A stretch of DNA of 64,000 nucleotides from Rosistilla oblonga (lineage in GTDB: Bacteria; Planctomycetota; Planctomycetia; Pirellulales; Pirellulaceae): the NCBI RefSeq assembly GCF_007751715.1, contig NZ_CP036292.1, forward strand, positions 6,517,339 to 6,581,338, given 5' to 3'. Below the pieces are notes generated by a model that made no database searches, was not told where the DNA came from, and saw only the letters and a list, made by a program, of their open reading frames with translations. The position numbers and the translations under genes were made by a program. Shown piece by piece: positions 53,574-62,036 of the stretch. Position 1 is the first letter of the stretch, and the number at the start of each line of letters is the position of its first letter.

Positions 53574-54908
53574 ATGTCAAACCCAAAGTACCGCCTGGCC
53601 CGCACTCTCGCACTGCTTGCGACCAGCTTTTTCTTGGGCAGCTTGTTCGCCAGCCTCGTGATGGCTCAAGAGTCCTCCGAACCGGTCGTCGCTCGGGCCC
53701 AGATGCAGCTGCAAGTCGGCGAGAAGCTTGTCGATACGATCGAAAAGGGGGACCTGTTGACGGTCCTCGAAGATCGTGGCGACACCTACCTAATCGTGAC
53801 CTACAACGGTCACCGCGGCGTGGTCGAAAAGGTGAACGCCGTCAAGATCATCGAATCGGCCGACATCTATACCGAATTGATTCAGAAGAACCCAACCGAC
53901 GGCCGGCTGTTCACACTGCGAGCATCGGCTTGGTGGGCACTAAAGCAGCACCAAAAGGCGCTGGACGATTTCGATCGCGCGATCAAGCTCGGCTACGATG
54001 CACCACACGCCTACTCCAGCCGTGGCATGTTCCACGCCGCGATGGGAGATTTCGACGAAGCGATCCAAGACTACACAACCGCTTTGAAACGGGACAAGGA
54101 AAAAGAAGACTTCTCACCACTGTTGAATCGCGCGGCGGTCTACATGACGCTACAAAAGTTTCCCGATGCGATCGCCGACTACGACGAAGTCATTCAGCGT
54201 AAACCCGATCTCGCGAGCGCTTATCAACAGCGCGCCGTGGCGCACAAGTTGAGCGGCAACCTAGAGAAAGCCGTCGCTGATTTTGATAAAGCGATCGAAC
54301 TGAGCCCCAAGAATGTATCGGCGTTGATGAGTCGCGGGTTTGTCCACTTTCAACAATCCGACCACAAGCGAGCAGTAGAAGATTTTGCCGCGGTGATCGA
54401 GATCGAACCCCGCGCGGCGGCCGCTTACAACAACCGCGGCTTCAATCTACAGAAGCTCGGCAAGACGACCGAAGCCTTGGCCGATTACAACAAAGCGATC
54501 GAACTGGCTCCCGATTACGCATTGGCTTATCAAAACAAAGCTTGGCTGTTGATCACCGCCAACGATCCACAACTGGGCAACGCAAGCGTCGCGATCCAGG
54601 CGGCGACCAAGGCGGGCGAGCTGAACAATTTTGCGATCATCAGCGACCTAGCTGCGATGGCGGCGGCGCTCGCGGCGGACGAACAGTTCGAAGAAGCGAT
54701 CGGATGGCAGGAGAAAGTGCTCGAGATGGCTCCGGAAGATCGCAAGCCGTACGCCGAAAAAGTTCTCGCGTTGTATCAACAGCACGAGCCCTTTGATCCC
54801 AAGTTGGCAGAGGGGGATGCGAAGGCGACGGCAGCCGACAAGACGGAAGCGGATGCCAAGCCCGAACCACCGACCGCGGAAAAGCCTAGCGAATCGGAAG
54901 ACGAATAG
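53574..54908 (+). CDS. TPR protein with SH3-like domain, exported or membrane-anchored
   Basis: 444 aa. ATG at 53574 begins a hydrophobic export signal or anchor (RTLALLATSFFLGSLFASLV); a start 114 nt upstream adds a basic leader and is rejected. Residues ~40-90 look like a bacterial SH3 domain (VGEKLVDTIEKGDLLTVLED, then VTYNGHRGVVEKVNAVKI). About seven TPR units follow (~95-400), e.g. ALDDFDRAIKLGYDAPHAYS and AVADFDKAIELSPKNVSALM. The tail is Glu/Asp/Lys/Pro-rich and disordered. Likely a periplasmic protein-interaction scaffold; partners unknown. It ends at a strong hairpin terminator. Confidence 0.87.
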   Translation: MSNPKYRLARTLALLATSFFLGSLFASLVMAQESSEPVVARAQMQLQVGEKLVDTIEKGDLLTVLEDRGDTYLIVTYNGHRGVVEKVNAVKIIESADIYTELIQKNPTDGRLFTLRASAWWALKQHQKALDDFDRAIKLGYDAPHAYSSRGMFHAAMGDFDEAIQDYTTALKRDKEKEDFSPLLNRAAVYMTLQKFPDAIADYDEVIQRKPDLASAYQQRAVAHKLSGNLEKAVADFDKAIELSPKNVSALMSRGFVHFQQSDHKRAVEDFAAVIEIEPRAAAAYNNRGFNLQKLGKTTEALADYNKAIELAPDYALAYQNKAWLLITANDPQLGNASVAIQAATKAGELNNFAIISDLAAMAAALAADEQFEEAIGWQEKVLEMAPEDRKPYAEKVLALYQQHEPFDPKLAEGDAKATAADKTEADAKPEPPTAEKPSESEDE

Positions 54909-54980
54909 CTGTCGAGGGGACAGCGAACGCCAACGCGATGCGGCGACGCAGATTGTCGACAACGAAGATTACCCAACGAA

Positions 54981-55024
54981 AAACGGCTCGAGGATGGAAA
55001 CATCACTCGAGCCGTTTTTTTGTT
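54981..55024 (+). terminator. rho-independent terminator
   Basis: Perfect 12-bp stem AAACGGCTCGAG / CTCGAGCCGTTT (54981-54992 and 55006-55017), 13-nt loop, followed by a T-run at 55014-55021. The A-run before the stem gives a T-run on the other strand, so it can also end the convergent gene at 55075. Confidence 0.92.
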
Positions 55025-55074
55025 TTATCAAGCATTGGCAACCGCAAGCACGCTCGCCGATCCCGCTTCATCCG

Positions 55075-55449
55075 TTACCAAGGGCCACGAATATAGTGGA
55101 CGCCAAACTGGTCGGTGTGGCTGGGCCAATGAGGCGTTGGTCGGAACTGACCATAAGGCACGCCCATCGGTTGTGGCATGTTGCGATTGAACTGATGGTG
55201 GATCGGATACGACAGATTCTGGCTGACGCCCCATGAATAATTCGTCTGCATGTGCGCCGTCGGCGGCACAATCATCGCGACCGGAGTGCCCCAGTTGGAA
55301 TACTGGTAATGGCTGTGCCAAGGACGGGTCGCAGCGAAATTCATCGCTTGCACATTAGTCCGGCCATAGATGTCGACAGCTTCCGCAGTCGACGTTCCCA
55401 ACACGATGCCGGCAAGCATCGTGAGGGCGATGGTGAAGTGTTTATTCAT
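55075..55449 (-). CDS. small secreted protein, aromatic/Pro/His-rich
   Basis: 124 aa from ATG at 55447-55449 with GGAG about 10 nt upstream. Signal peptide (MNKHFTIALTMLAGIVLGTS, cleaved near AEA). The mature ~100 residues are rich in Tyr, Trp, Pro, His and Asn (ATRPWHSHYQYSNWGTPVAM, HHQFNRNMPQPMGVPYGQF) with no Cys. No family recognised. It shares size, strand and composition with the next gene upstream and may belong to an envelope-protein group. Confidence 0.7.
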   Translation of the reverse strand: MNKHFTIALTMLAGIVLGTSTAEAVDIYGRTNVQAMNFAATRPWHSHYQYSNWGTPVAMIVPPTAHMQTNYSWGVSQNLSYPIHHQFNRNMPQPMGVPYGQFRPTPHWPSHTDQFGVHYIRGPW

Positions 55450-55550
55450 GGCGATTGATGCTCCAGTGTGCAACACCATCGTCGGTATTGCATGGGGTGG
55501 CGAGACTCAGATCACTGACAAACGATCTGCATATACCACGATACGTTCAT

Positions 55551-56108
55551 CTAGCGTGCGATACGGAAAAAGTTATACATCGTTTGGGCATACTGCTTTG
55601 GGGCAACCCTATAAGACGCTTTGGTGCGGTTGGTTCCCCGGCCGTAATCATAATGATTGTGATAACGGTCTTGGTGTTGATACAGATAATTGTGAGGCAT
55701 CAACGGTTGGTAGGGGACCCAAGTGTGGCCGACAAATGCGGGCACGGGGCCCGGTGCCAAATACATCTCCGCGTTGACCTGGTTTTGGCCGTTGGAGTAG
55801 TAGTTGTAGAACAGGTCGGGCTGAGCGTATTGCTTGGGGATGTAAGGTCCCTGCTGGCCTCCGCGAACCATCGAAGCGAGGTGTCCGTTGCCACGCAACG
55901 TACCGCCGCTGGCACCGTCCGCTTGGCAGTTGGTGCATTGGCCCGAAGCCGAAGCCTGGTGGGACTCACCCGTCTCCTCGCCGACCGCCACGTCCGAGAT
56001 GATTTGAGAATCCACGATGTATTCGCCAGCGACCTGTTGGGCATTTGCCGTTGCGGTCGCCGAAGCTGCAATGGTGATCGCTGCGATGAATCGCGCCGTA
56101 AAACGCAT
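55551..56108 (-). CDS. small secreted protein, Tyr/Asn/His-rich
   Basis: 185 aa with a strong ribosome-binding site (AGGGAGGAAG) before ATG 56106-56108. Signal peptide (MRFTARFIAAITIAASATAT). The first mature part has a CTNCQ pair; the rest is aromatic-rich (QYAQPDLFYNYYSNGQNQVN, HNYLYQHQDRYHNHYDYGRG). No known domain. The strong translation start suggests an abundant product, fitting a structural envelope role; that is inference. It lies 101 nt upstream of a similar smaller gene. Confidence 0.75.
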   Translation of the reverse strand: MRFTARFIAAITIAASATATANAQQVAGEYIVDSQIISDVAVGEETGESHQASASGQCTNCQADGASGGTLRGNGHLASMVRGGQQGPYIPKQYAQPDLFYNYYSNGQNQVNAEMYLAPGPVPAFVGHTWVPYQPLMPHNYLYQHQDRYHNHYDYGRGTNRTKASYRVAPKQYAQTMYNFFRIAR

Positions 56109-56565
56109 GGTTCTTCCTCCCTGGAAGACGGATCTCAGAAGTGTTGCCCGAACGATGCTGGCGATCGCTGCGGACGTTGGATCGTTGTTAGAGCTCTTGC
56201 CTTTGACAGCATTGTGTCTCTTGTCCGGAAGAATCGCGTTCGTCCGGCTATTGGGGTCTTTTCGGTTCTATCTAGTTCCCCAAGCCAACGTTTTCTCTCC
56301 GGGGCTACGTGTCGCCCGCAATCGGCGCAGACTGCCCGGCCTGCGACTAGGACCAAATCTACGGAATCGCTACAATCGGCCACGATTCGTCGACGGCGGC
56401 GGTCGGTCGACAGACACCGATTGCCCCGGCACTTCCCCCCCGCAAGGGCGAATGTTGCGATTTGATCGGCCCGACACTCAGCAAAAGTGCTGAAGTGCAG
56501 CGTGGGGCTGCCGATAACCGATGTATCGATGACACGGATTCTGACAGTTGCCCGAGAAGGAAAAG
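56109..56565. other. divergent intergenic region, no gene
   Basis: 457 nt between the small secreted-protein gene (minus) and top6B (plus). An open frame through 56017-56493 overlaps the real gene antisense and is not protein-like. Promoters for both sides are expected here. Confidence 0.45.
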
Positions 56566-58644
56566 ATGGCGGCCGGAACAAGCACCCCCAAGACACGTCG
56601 AAGCACTGCCGAAGCGATGGCCAAAGGTCAACGCGATATTTCGGTCAGTGAGTTCTTTGCAAAAAACAAGCACCTGCTGGGCTTCGACAATCCGCGAAAG
56701 TCGCTGTTGACGACGGTCAAAGAGGCGGTCGACAACTCGCTCGATGCGTGCGAAGAGGCTGGCATTCTGCCGGTGATCTGGGTCCAACTGGAACCGACCC
56801 AATCGGGTCGCTACCGAGTTTCGATCCAAGACAACGGCCCCGGAATCGTCAAGAAACAGATCCCGTTGATCTTCGGCAAACTGCTGTACGGCAGCAAGTT
56901 CCACCGATTGCGGATGAGCCGCGGACAGCAGGGAATCGGGATCAGCGCCGCGGGCATGAACGGGATGCTGACCAGCGGGCAACCGGTCAAGATCGTCAGC
57001 AAGGTATCGGTCCGCAAACCGGCTCACTACTTTGAGCTGCAGATCGATACAAAGAAGAACCAGCCGGAAATTGTCAACGGCAAGGGGGATGGCATCGACA
57101 TTCCCGCCGGGGAAAAAGGTCGCCAGTACATCGAGAAGGCGGGGATCGCATGGGAAACCGTGATCCCACACGAGGATGGGACCAGCGAAGACGTGACGCA
57201 CGGAACGCGGGTCACGATCGAATTAGCAGCGATCTACAAAAAGGGGCGCGGCAGCGTCGATGAATACATCGAACAGACGGCGATCGCCAACCCGCACATC
57301 ACCGTGCACTACGTCGACCCCGACGGGACCGCCCGATCCTACTGGCGCAGCACCACCGAATTGCCAGCCGAAGCCAAAGAGATCAAACCGCATCCCTACG
57401 GCGTCGAGCTGGGACACCTGATGGCGATGATGTCGGCTGACAACGTCAACACGATCAGCCAGTTTCTGCAGAGTTCGTTCTCATGCGTCACGCCAGCTGT
57501 CGCCCGCCGGATCTGCGAAGCGGCCGGAATCGGCAGCCGCATGACCACGAAAAAGATCGGCCGCGACGAAGCGGACAAAGTTTTCCGCGCGATGCAGGAA
57601 GCGAAGATTCGCCCGCCGGCGACCGATTGCGTCGTGCCGATCGGCCAGGGGCTGCTGCTGAAGGGAATCAGCACCGTCGTGCCGGGCGAGTTCTATGCGG
57701 CATCCAGCCGGCCGCCAGCGGTTTATCGCGGCAATCCGTTTATCATCGAAGTGGCGCTCGCATACGGTGGCGGCCCGCAAACGCATGCGATCACGCACGA
57801 TGAACTAAACGAACTGATCGGACAGACCGACGCCCGGACGCTGCGTAAGTTCTTGATGGATACGTTCAGCGGCGTCGGTTCCGACGGCGCCGACAAGATC
57901 ATGAAGCAGGCCGGTCTGAAGACCCGCAAGAGTCCGTCGAACCTCACGACCAAGGAGCGGTTGGCACTGCACGATGCCTTGCAAAACGTAAGCATCAACG
58001 AGGGGCAATCGATGCAGGTGATGCGGTTCGCCAACCGCGTGCCGCTGCAGTTCCAAGCCGGTGCGTGCGCGATCACGCAAGCGGTGATGGGAATGAATTG
58101 GCGCAGTTATGGACTGACTCAATCTCGCGGCAATTTGCCCAACGGTCCCGTGTCGGTGATGGTCCACGTCGCCAGCGTTTGGGTGCCGTTTACCAGCGAA
58201 TCGAAAGAAGCGGTCGCCAATTATCCGGAGATCGAAAAGGAGCTGCGATTAGCCTTGCAGTTTGTCGGTCGCAAGCTGGGAATGTTCCTGCGGCGCCGGC
58301 AAAAAGTGAAGCAGGAAGGAGAGCGGCGAAGCGTCTTCCTGCGGTATCTGGGCGAGGTCGCGCAAGCCTTGCACGGCATGAACGGCTGCGACACTCAACA
58401 GGTCTACGACCACTTGTTAGAGGTTGCTAAGCGGAAGACAGCCGATGCGGATGTGGTTCTCGATGAACGGGGCAAAGTGATTCAAGATGAATCGGAACTC
58501 GATCTGGGCGACGGCGTGTTGATCGTCGACAACGCCGCCAAGACGGTCCCCACAGCCGACGCAGCGGTCAAACCGGCCGCTGCCGCAGAAGAGGCTTCGG
58601 CGGAGGACGATTCGGTCGAACAGGGTGAACTGTTCGACGCGTAA
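56566..58644 (+). CDS. top6B: DNA topoisomerase VI subunit B
   Basis: 692 aa, ATPase subunit of a type IIB topoisomerase. ATG at 56566 has AAGGA just upstream; a TTG 18 nt earlier is possible. GHKL ATP-binding motifs: N box VKEAVDNSLDACEEAG with E53 and N57, G1 box IQDNGPGI (D89-G93) and G2 box SRGQQGIGISAAG. The H2TH-type region and transducer fold follow: VNTISQFLQSSFSCVTPAVA (~290-310), DCVVPIGQGLLLKGI, and PAVYRGNPFIIEVALAYGGG, with helical parts to ~640. The Ala/Glu-rich tail (~640-692) looks disordered. Subunit A follows 146 nt downstream. Top6 passes one duplex through another using ATP; it is typical of Archaea and plants and patchy in bacteria. Confidence 0.94.
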   Translation: MAAGTSTPKTRRSTAEAMAKGQRDISVSEFFAKNKHLLGFDNPRKSLLTTVKEAVDNSLDACEEAGILPVIWVQLEPTQSGRYRVSIQDNGPGIVKKQIPLIFGKLLYGSKFHRLRMSRGQQGIGISAAGMNGMLTSGQPVKIVSKVSVRKPAHYFELQIDTKKNQPEIVNGKGDGIDIPAGEKGRQYIEKAGIAWETVIPHEDGTSEDVTHGTRVTIELAAIYKKGRGSVDEYIEQTAIANPHITVHYVDPDGTARSYWRSTTELPAEAKEIKPHPYGVELGHLMAMMSADNVNTISQFLQSSFSCVTPAVARRICEAAGIGSRMTTKKIGRDEADKVFRAMQEAKIRPPATDCVVPIGQGLLLKGISTVVPGEFYAASSRPPAVYRGNPFIIEVALAYGGGPQTHAITHDELNELIGQTDARTLRKFLMDTFSGVGSDGADKIMKQAGLKTRKSPSNLTTKERLALHDALQNVSINEGQSMQVMRFANRVPLQFQAGACAITQAVMGMNWRSYGLTQSRGNLPNGPVSVMVHVASVWVPFTSESKEAVANYPEIEKELRLALQFVGRKLGMFLRRRQKVKQEGERRSVFLRYLGEVAQALHGMNGCDTQQVYDHLLEVAKRKTADADVVLDERGKVIQDESELDLGDGVLIVDNAAKTVPTADAAVKPAAAAEEASAEDDSVEQGELFDA

Positions 58645-58790
58645 GCGATTGGGAAACTCAGGACAACGTTTGAGCGTCGTCTCCGGCACAGGCTGCGAAC
58701 CGATCGCAGGCCGGAACGCTCGGTAACAAGTTTGGCCTTCGCCACCGCGGATCGGGGTGGAGGTTGCGATAACGATGGATCTCAAGAATC

Positions 58791-59948
58791 ATGGCTAAGA
58801 AAAAACAAGCTCCTAAAAAGTTCGTCCCCGAAAAACCGAAGCCTGTTAAGCTGACGCCGATCGACAAATCGACGCTCACCAAACTCGAGGGGCTCGCGGA
58901 CAAGGTCGTCAGCTCAGCGACGCGGGGCCGCGATCCGTTTCTGGATATCCCCACGCGAGCGCTTTCGAACGTGCGTTTCAATAAAACGAAACGCTATATC
59001 GAGATGGGGAAAAACACGAACCGCCGCGAGCTGTTCAACCTGAACCAAGCCCGATCCTACATGCAAACGCTGCTGGCTGGCAGCGGCTGCAAGAGCCTGA
59101 TCGACGAAGGCAAAACGACAAGCATTCGTGGTCTCTACTATCGCATGAAGCACACGATCAAAGGTGCCAAAGAGGAGACGTTCAACAATCAGGGCGAATC
59201 CGATGCGGTGATCGAGGATCTGGAAGTCCTGGCGAATTCGCTGCGTGAAGAACTACATCTGTACGCCGACAAACGGGGCGAGATGGTTGGTCCGATCGTA
59301 CTGGAAGATATGGGAGACGAGATCGATTGTGCGCGGATGGGCAGCGGTGGCTACGGGATTCCTTCGATCGTAGAACCCGACCGGATCAAATTCAAACGCT
59401 GCACCGCCGACTTTATCCTGCATGTCGAAAAAGGAACCGTCTGGCAACGATTCAACGAAGACAAGTTTTGGAAAAAGCACAACTGCCTGCTGACACATGG
59501 TGCCGGGCAACCGCCGCGAGGCGTCCGGCGATTGTTGCATCGGATGCACAACGAACTGGAACTGCCCGTCTACTGCGTGCTCGATAACGATCCCTGGGGA
59601 TATTACATCTACAGCGTGATCAAGCAGGGGTCGATCAACCTGGCGTTTGAGTCGCAGCGGATGACGATCCCCGACGCAAAGTTCTTGGGGCTACGCAGCA
59701 TCGACTTGGAACGCTGCGGGCTGGACATGAACGTAACGATCAAGATGAACGACACCGATCGCAAGCGAGCCAAACAGATCATGAAGTATCCGTGGTTCGA
59801 AGGCAAAAAGCGGTGGCAGAAAGAGATCGACAGGATGCTGCAAAACGACTTCAAGCTCGAGGTCGAGTCGTTGATCAATCTCGGCATCAGTTACGTCACC
59901 GAGACCTATGTCCCCGAGCGATTAGCCGACGGCGACTGGCTCGACTAG
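58791..59948 (+). CDS. top6A: DNA topoisomerase VI subunit A (Spo11-like)
   Basis: 385 aa DNA-cleaving subunit. A Lys-rich leader (~1-20) precedes a winged-helix (CAP) domain holding TSIRGLYYRMKHT; by analogy with Spo11 the second Tyr, Y117, is the nucleophile and R113 the conserved Arg. The Toprim domain has E213 in HVEKGTVWQRF and the acidic pair D265/D267 in VLDNDPWGYYIYS, the metal site. The PRGVRRLLHRM and MTIPDAKFLGLRSIDLERC blocks match archaeal Top6A. All catalytic residues are intact, so with top6B it should form an active A2B2 enzyme. Confidence 0.95.
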   Translation: MAKKKQAPKKFVPEKPKPVKLTPIDKSTLTKLEGLADKVVSSATRGRDPFLDIPTRALSNVRFNKTKRYIEMGKNTNRRELFNLNQARSYMQTLLAGSGCKSLIDEGKTTSIRGLYYRMKHTIKGAKEETFNNQGESDAVIEDLEVLANSLREELHLYADKRGEMVGPIVLEDMGDEIDCARMGSGGYGIPSIVEPDRIKFKRCTADFILHVEKGTVWQRFNEDKFWKKHNCLLTHGAGQPPRGVRRLLHRMHNELELPVYCVLDNDPWGYYIYSVIKQGSINLAFESQRMTIPDAKFLGLRSIDLERCGLDMNVTIKMNDTDRKRAKQIMKYPWFEGKKRWQKEIDRMLQNDFKLEVESLINLGISYVTETYVPERLADGDWLD

Positions 59949-60032
59949 TTTGCTCCGCAACCGAGGCAGCGGTTGCCGCGAGAGAACACTGCCGCCAACC
60001 GAGCGATGGTTCGCGGCGGCGGATGCCAACGG

Positions 60033-60326
60033 CTACAGCTCGATCGTTGTGAACCGGCTGCGATACATCAACCGCTCCCACCAACTGGCGCGGCGCAGTC
60101 GTGGATCGTTTGCATCGATGGTGTGCTGTTTGCCGCGACGCGTTCGCAAAAGGATCTGTTGATTCTCGAGCACTGCTTCGACGACCCAGAACTTGTCGAC
60201 GAGATAGTGGTAGGTATCACCACCTGGGGTCGGATGCACATCGGTAGCTCGGGCACCGGGCGAAGTACTGCTCTTCTGCTTGCGATAGATCACCCAATCG
60301 CCGCGTTTCAATTTGGATGCGTCCAT
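60033..60326 (-). CDS. small conserved-looking protein, function unknown
   Basis: 97 aa from ATG at 60324-60326; 64 further in-frame codons upstream have non-protein-like composition. It starts MDASKLKRGDWVIYRKQKSS, reminiscent of a small SH3/KOW-type barrel, followed by THR/ASP/HIS-containing strands (DTYHYLVDKFWVVEAVLEN) and a basic tail (RGKQHTIDANDPRLRRASWW). No signal peptide. It is convergent with top6A, 84 nt away. The gap 60327-60606 holds nothing else seen. Confidence 0.55.
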   Translation of the reverse strand: MDASKLKRGDWVIYRKQKSSTSPGARATDVHPTPGGDTYHYLVDKFWVVEAVLENQQILLRTRRGKQHTIDANDPRLRRASWWERLMYRSRFTTIEL

Positions 60327-60606
60327 GATTCTATTCACACACTCCGTTGGATGGATCGGTGGGAGACGACGATAAAACCCAGGTCGACTAAACTTTTTTT
60401 GGCAAACCTGCGCGAGCCGTAAAGCGGCGCAAACGAAGCGACCGCTTCGCCCATCGGGGATCGGCCGAGAGTTCAGCAGCAGGAGGAAACTGGCTGTTGC
60501 CGTTCGCATCACTGCCATTGTCGCCGAAGCAAAGCGACCGATTTGCCGGGAAGGTGCGGCGGCATTGGCGATGCCGCTGCATCAGAATCTATGGCGCAAC
60601 GACGCG

Positions 60607-61107
60607 CTAGGCAAGTATGGCAACCGGGGTTACGTTGGGGATTGCCGATTTCGACTGCTGTTTCAGCACCAGTTCCATCGAAACCGGGCCCCAGGCGGTT
60701 TCAAATCGCAGGCAGGTGCCATGGTTCTCCGAACCAAACGCGATCTCGCATTGCCCCATGATCACCGAAGGGAGTGACATATTGGTCGCTTCGTTGCCCA
60801 ACAGCACCCGGGCGCGGCCGGCGATCATATTCACGATCTCGCCGACGGCATCGACGACATCGGAATTCAGTTCGGCGGGCGTCTCGCCCAACAGTGCCCC
60901 GGTCGCTTTGTAGGCAAAGTCGCGGGAGACGCTGAGCGCGGCGGTGCCGCAGATCGCTCCCGAGATGCCGATGATCCCTTTGATCTCGTTGATTCGATCG
61001 GCGGCTGTCGAATCGCCGACCTCCTTCAGCTTGACCTCGCATCCAAGACAGCTGTTAAAAATTTCTTCGACTGCCTTTTGAAAGGCTTCGTTTTCGGTAG
61101 CCAGCAT
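60607..61107 (-). CDS. cheX: chemotaxis protein CheX (CheY-P phosphatase type)
   Basis: 166 aa. Fits the CheC/CheX/FliY phosphatase family: GIIGISGAICGTAALSVSRD, and the active helix DVVDAVGEIVNMIAGRARVL with the E-x2-N pair that inserts into the CheY active site. A single such helix, as in CheX, is present. LPSVIMGQ and FETAWGPVSMELVL match the last strands. An AGGGGC stretch precedes the ATG. It follows the CheY-like gene on the same strand, 93 nt away, so kinase substrate and phosphatase are made together. Confidence 0.9.
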   Translation of the reverse strand: MLATENEAFQKAVEEIFNSCLGCEVKLKEVGDSTAADRINEIKGIIGISGAICGTAALSVSRDFAYKATGALLGETPAELNSDVVDAVGEIVNMIAGRARVLLGNEATNMSLPSVIMGQCEIAFGSENHGTCLRFETAWGPVSMELVLKQQSKSAIPNVTPVAILA

Positions 61108-61200
61108 CTGATCTGCCCCTAGGTTTGGGTTTATTAGAACTCGGTCGTCGATCGCAAGCGTCGGCGTGGCAAGACGCAGCCAGCCGCGTTTGAAAGTTGC

Positions 61201-61575
61201 TTACGAAGCGATCGCGCTGAGGTGTTTAACAAGCTTTTCCTGCAACAGTTCGTTTTCGAACGGCTTCGGCAAGAAATCCGACACGCCCGCTTGGATCGCT
61301 TCGATCACGCGGCCGCGTTCGGATTCGGTGGTGATCATGATCACCGGGATCGTTGAACCCGCCTGACGAATGTTTTTCAAGAGATCCAAACCTGTCATCA
61401 TCGGCATGTTCCAATCGGTCAGAACCATATCGAACTGAGTCGTTTGAAAAGCGGTCCACGCCTGGGCTCCATCGGCTGCTTCGACAACGTCGGTAACCCC
61501 GGCAGCATTTAACGCCCGCAGAATGATCTTACGCATGACGCCCGAGTCATCCGCTAAGAGAACCTTTTGGTCCAT
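61201..61575 (-). CDS. cheY: CheY-like single-domain response regulator
   Basis: 124 aa receiver domain without output domain. ATG at 61573-61575 has AAGGA 7 nt upstream; a longer in-frame start is rejected. Acidic pair D9-D10 in VLLADDSGVMRKI, phosphorylation site D54 in VLTDWNMPMMTGLDLL, switch Thr in IMITTESERGR and K104 in FLPKPFENELL, all as in CheY. The DWNMP and TTES segments match flagellar-switch CheY proteins. It is encoded with cheX and faces cheA, so all three likely form one pathway. Confidence 0.93.
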   Translation of the reverse strand: MDQKVLLADDSGVMRKIILRALNAAGVTDVVEAADGAQAWTAFQTTQFDMVLTDWNMPMMTGLDLLKNIRQAGSTIPVIMITTESERGRVIEAIQAGVSDFLPKPFENELLQEKLVKHLSAIAS

Positions 61576-62036
61576 CGAATTGTTCCTTTTCACTGATGTG
61601 TTTCGAGATTGGATCGGCGCGAACCGATAGCGTGACCTATTATTTAGGTAGCAGCCCAATTCATATTTTGGGTTCCACGTCCCCCTGAGCACGCTTCACC
61701 CAGCAAACCTTAGCATGAAAAAGCAGACACAGTAGAAAAACAATAGAAAATTGCACGCGCCCATGGATCACCCTGTTGTGATCCGCCACGACGCCAGCCA
61801 ATGACGTTTCTATAGAAGGAAGCGTTTACGGTGTCGATGGTCCTATTGTGTGCCACCACAATCGTTACTTCCGGCACTTCACGCTTGCCGGACTCTTTCG
61901 CGCAAGAAATCTTTGCCGCTTCTTCGGCTGCGCGCACCTCCGACGTTAATTTCACGGCTTATGTTTCGAGAGCCATGAATCAGGTTAGCCCGCTGCACTC
62001 GCGGGGAACTTATTTAATCTCCTCGGAGGCAACGTC
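61576..62036. other. divergent intergenic region of the chemotaxis cluster, no gene
   Basis: 461 nt between cheY (minus) and cheA (plus). Two short overlapping open frames (61710-61955 minus, 61831-62079 plus) have no ribosome-binding site or protein-like composition. Shared control of both transcripts is likely from here. Confidence 0.45.
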
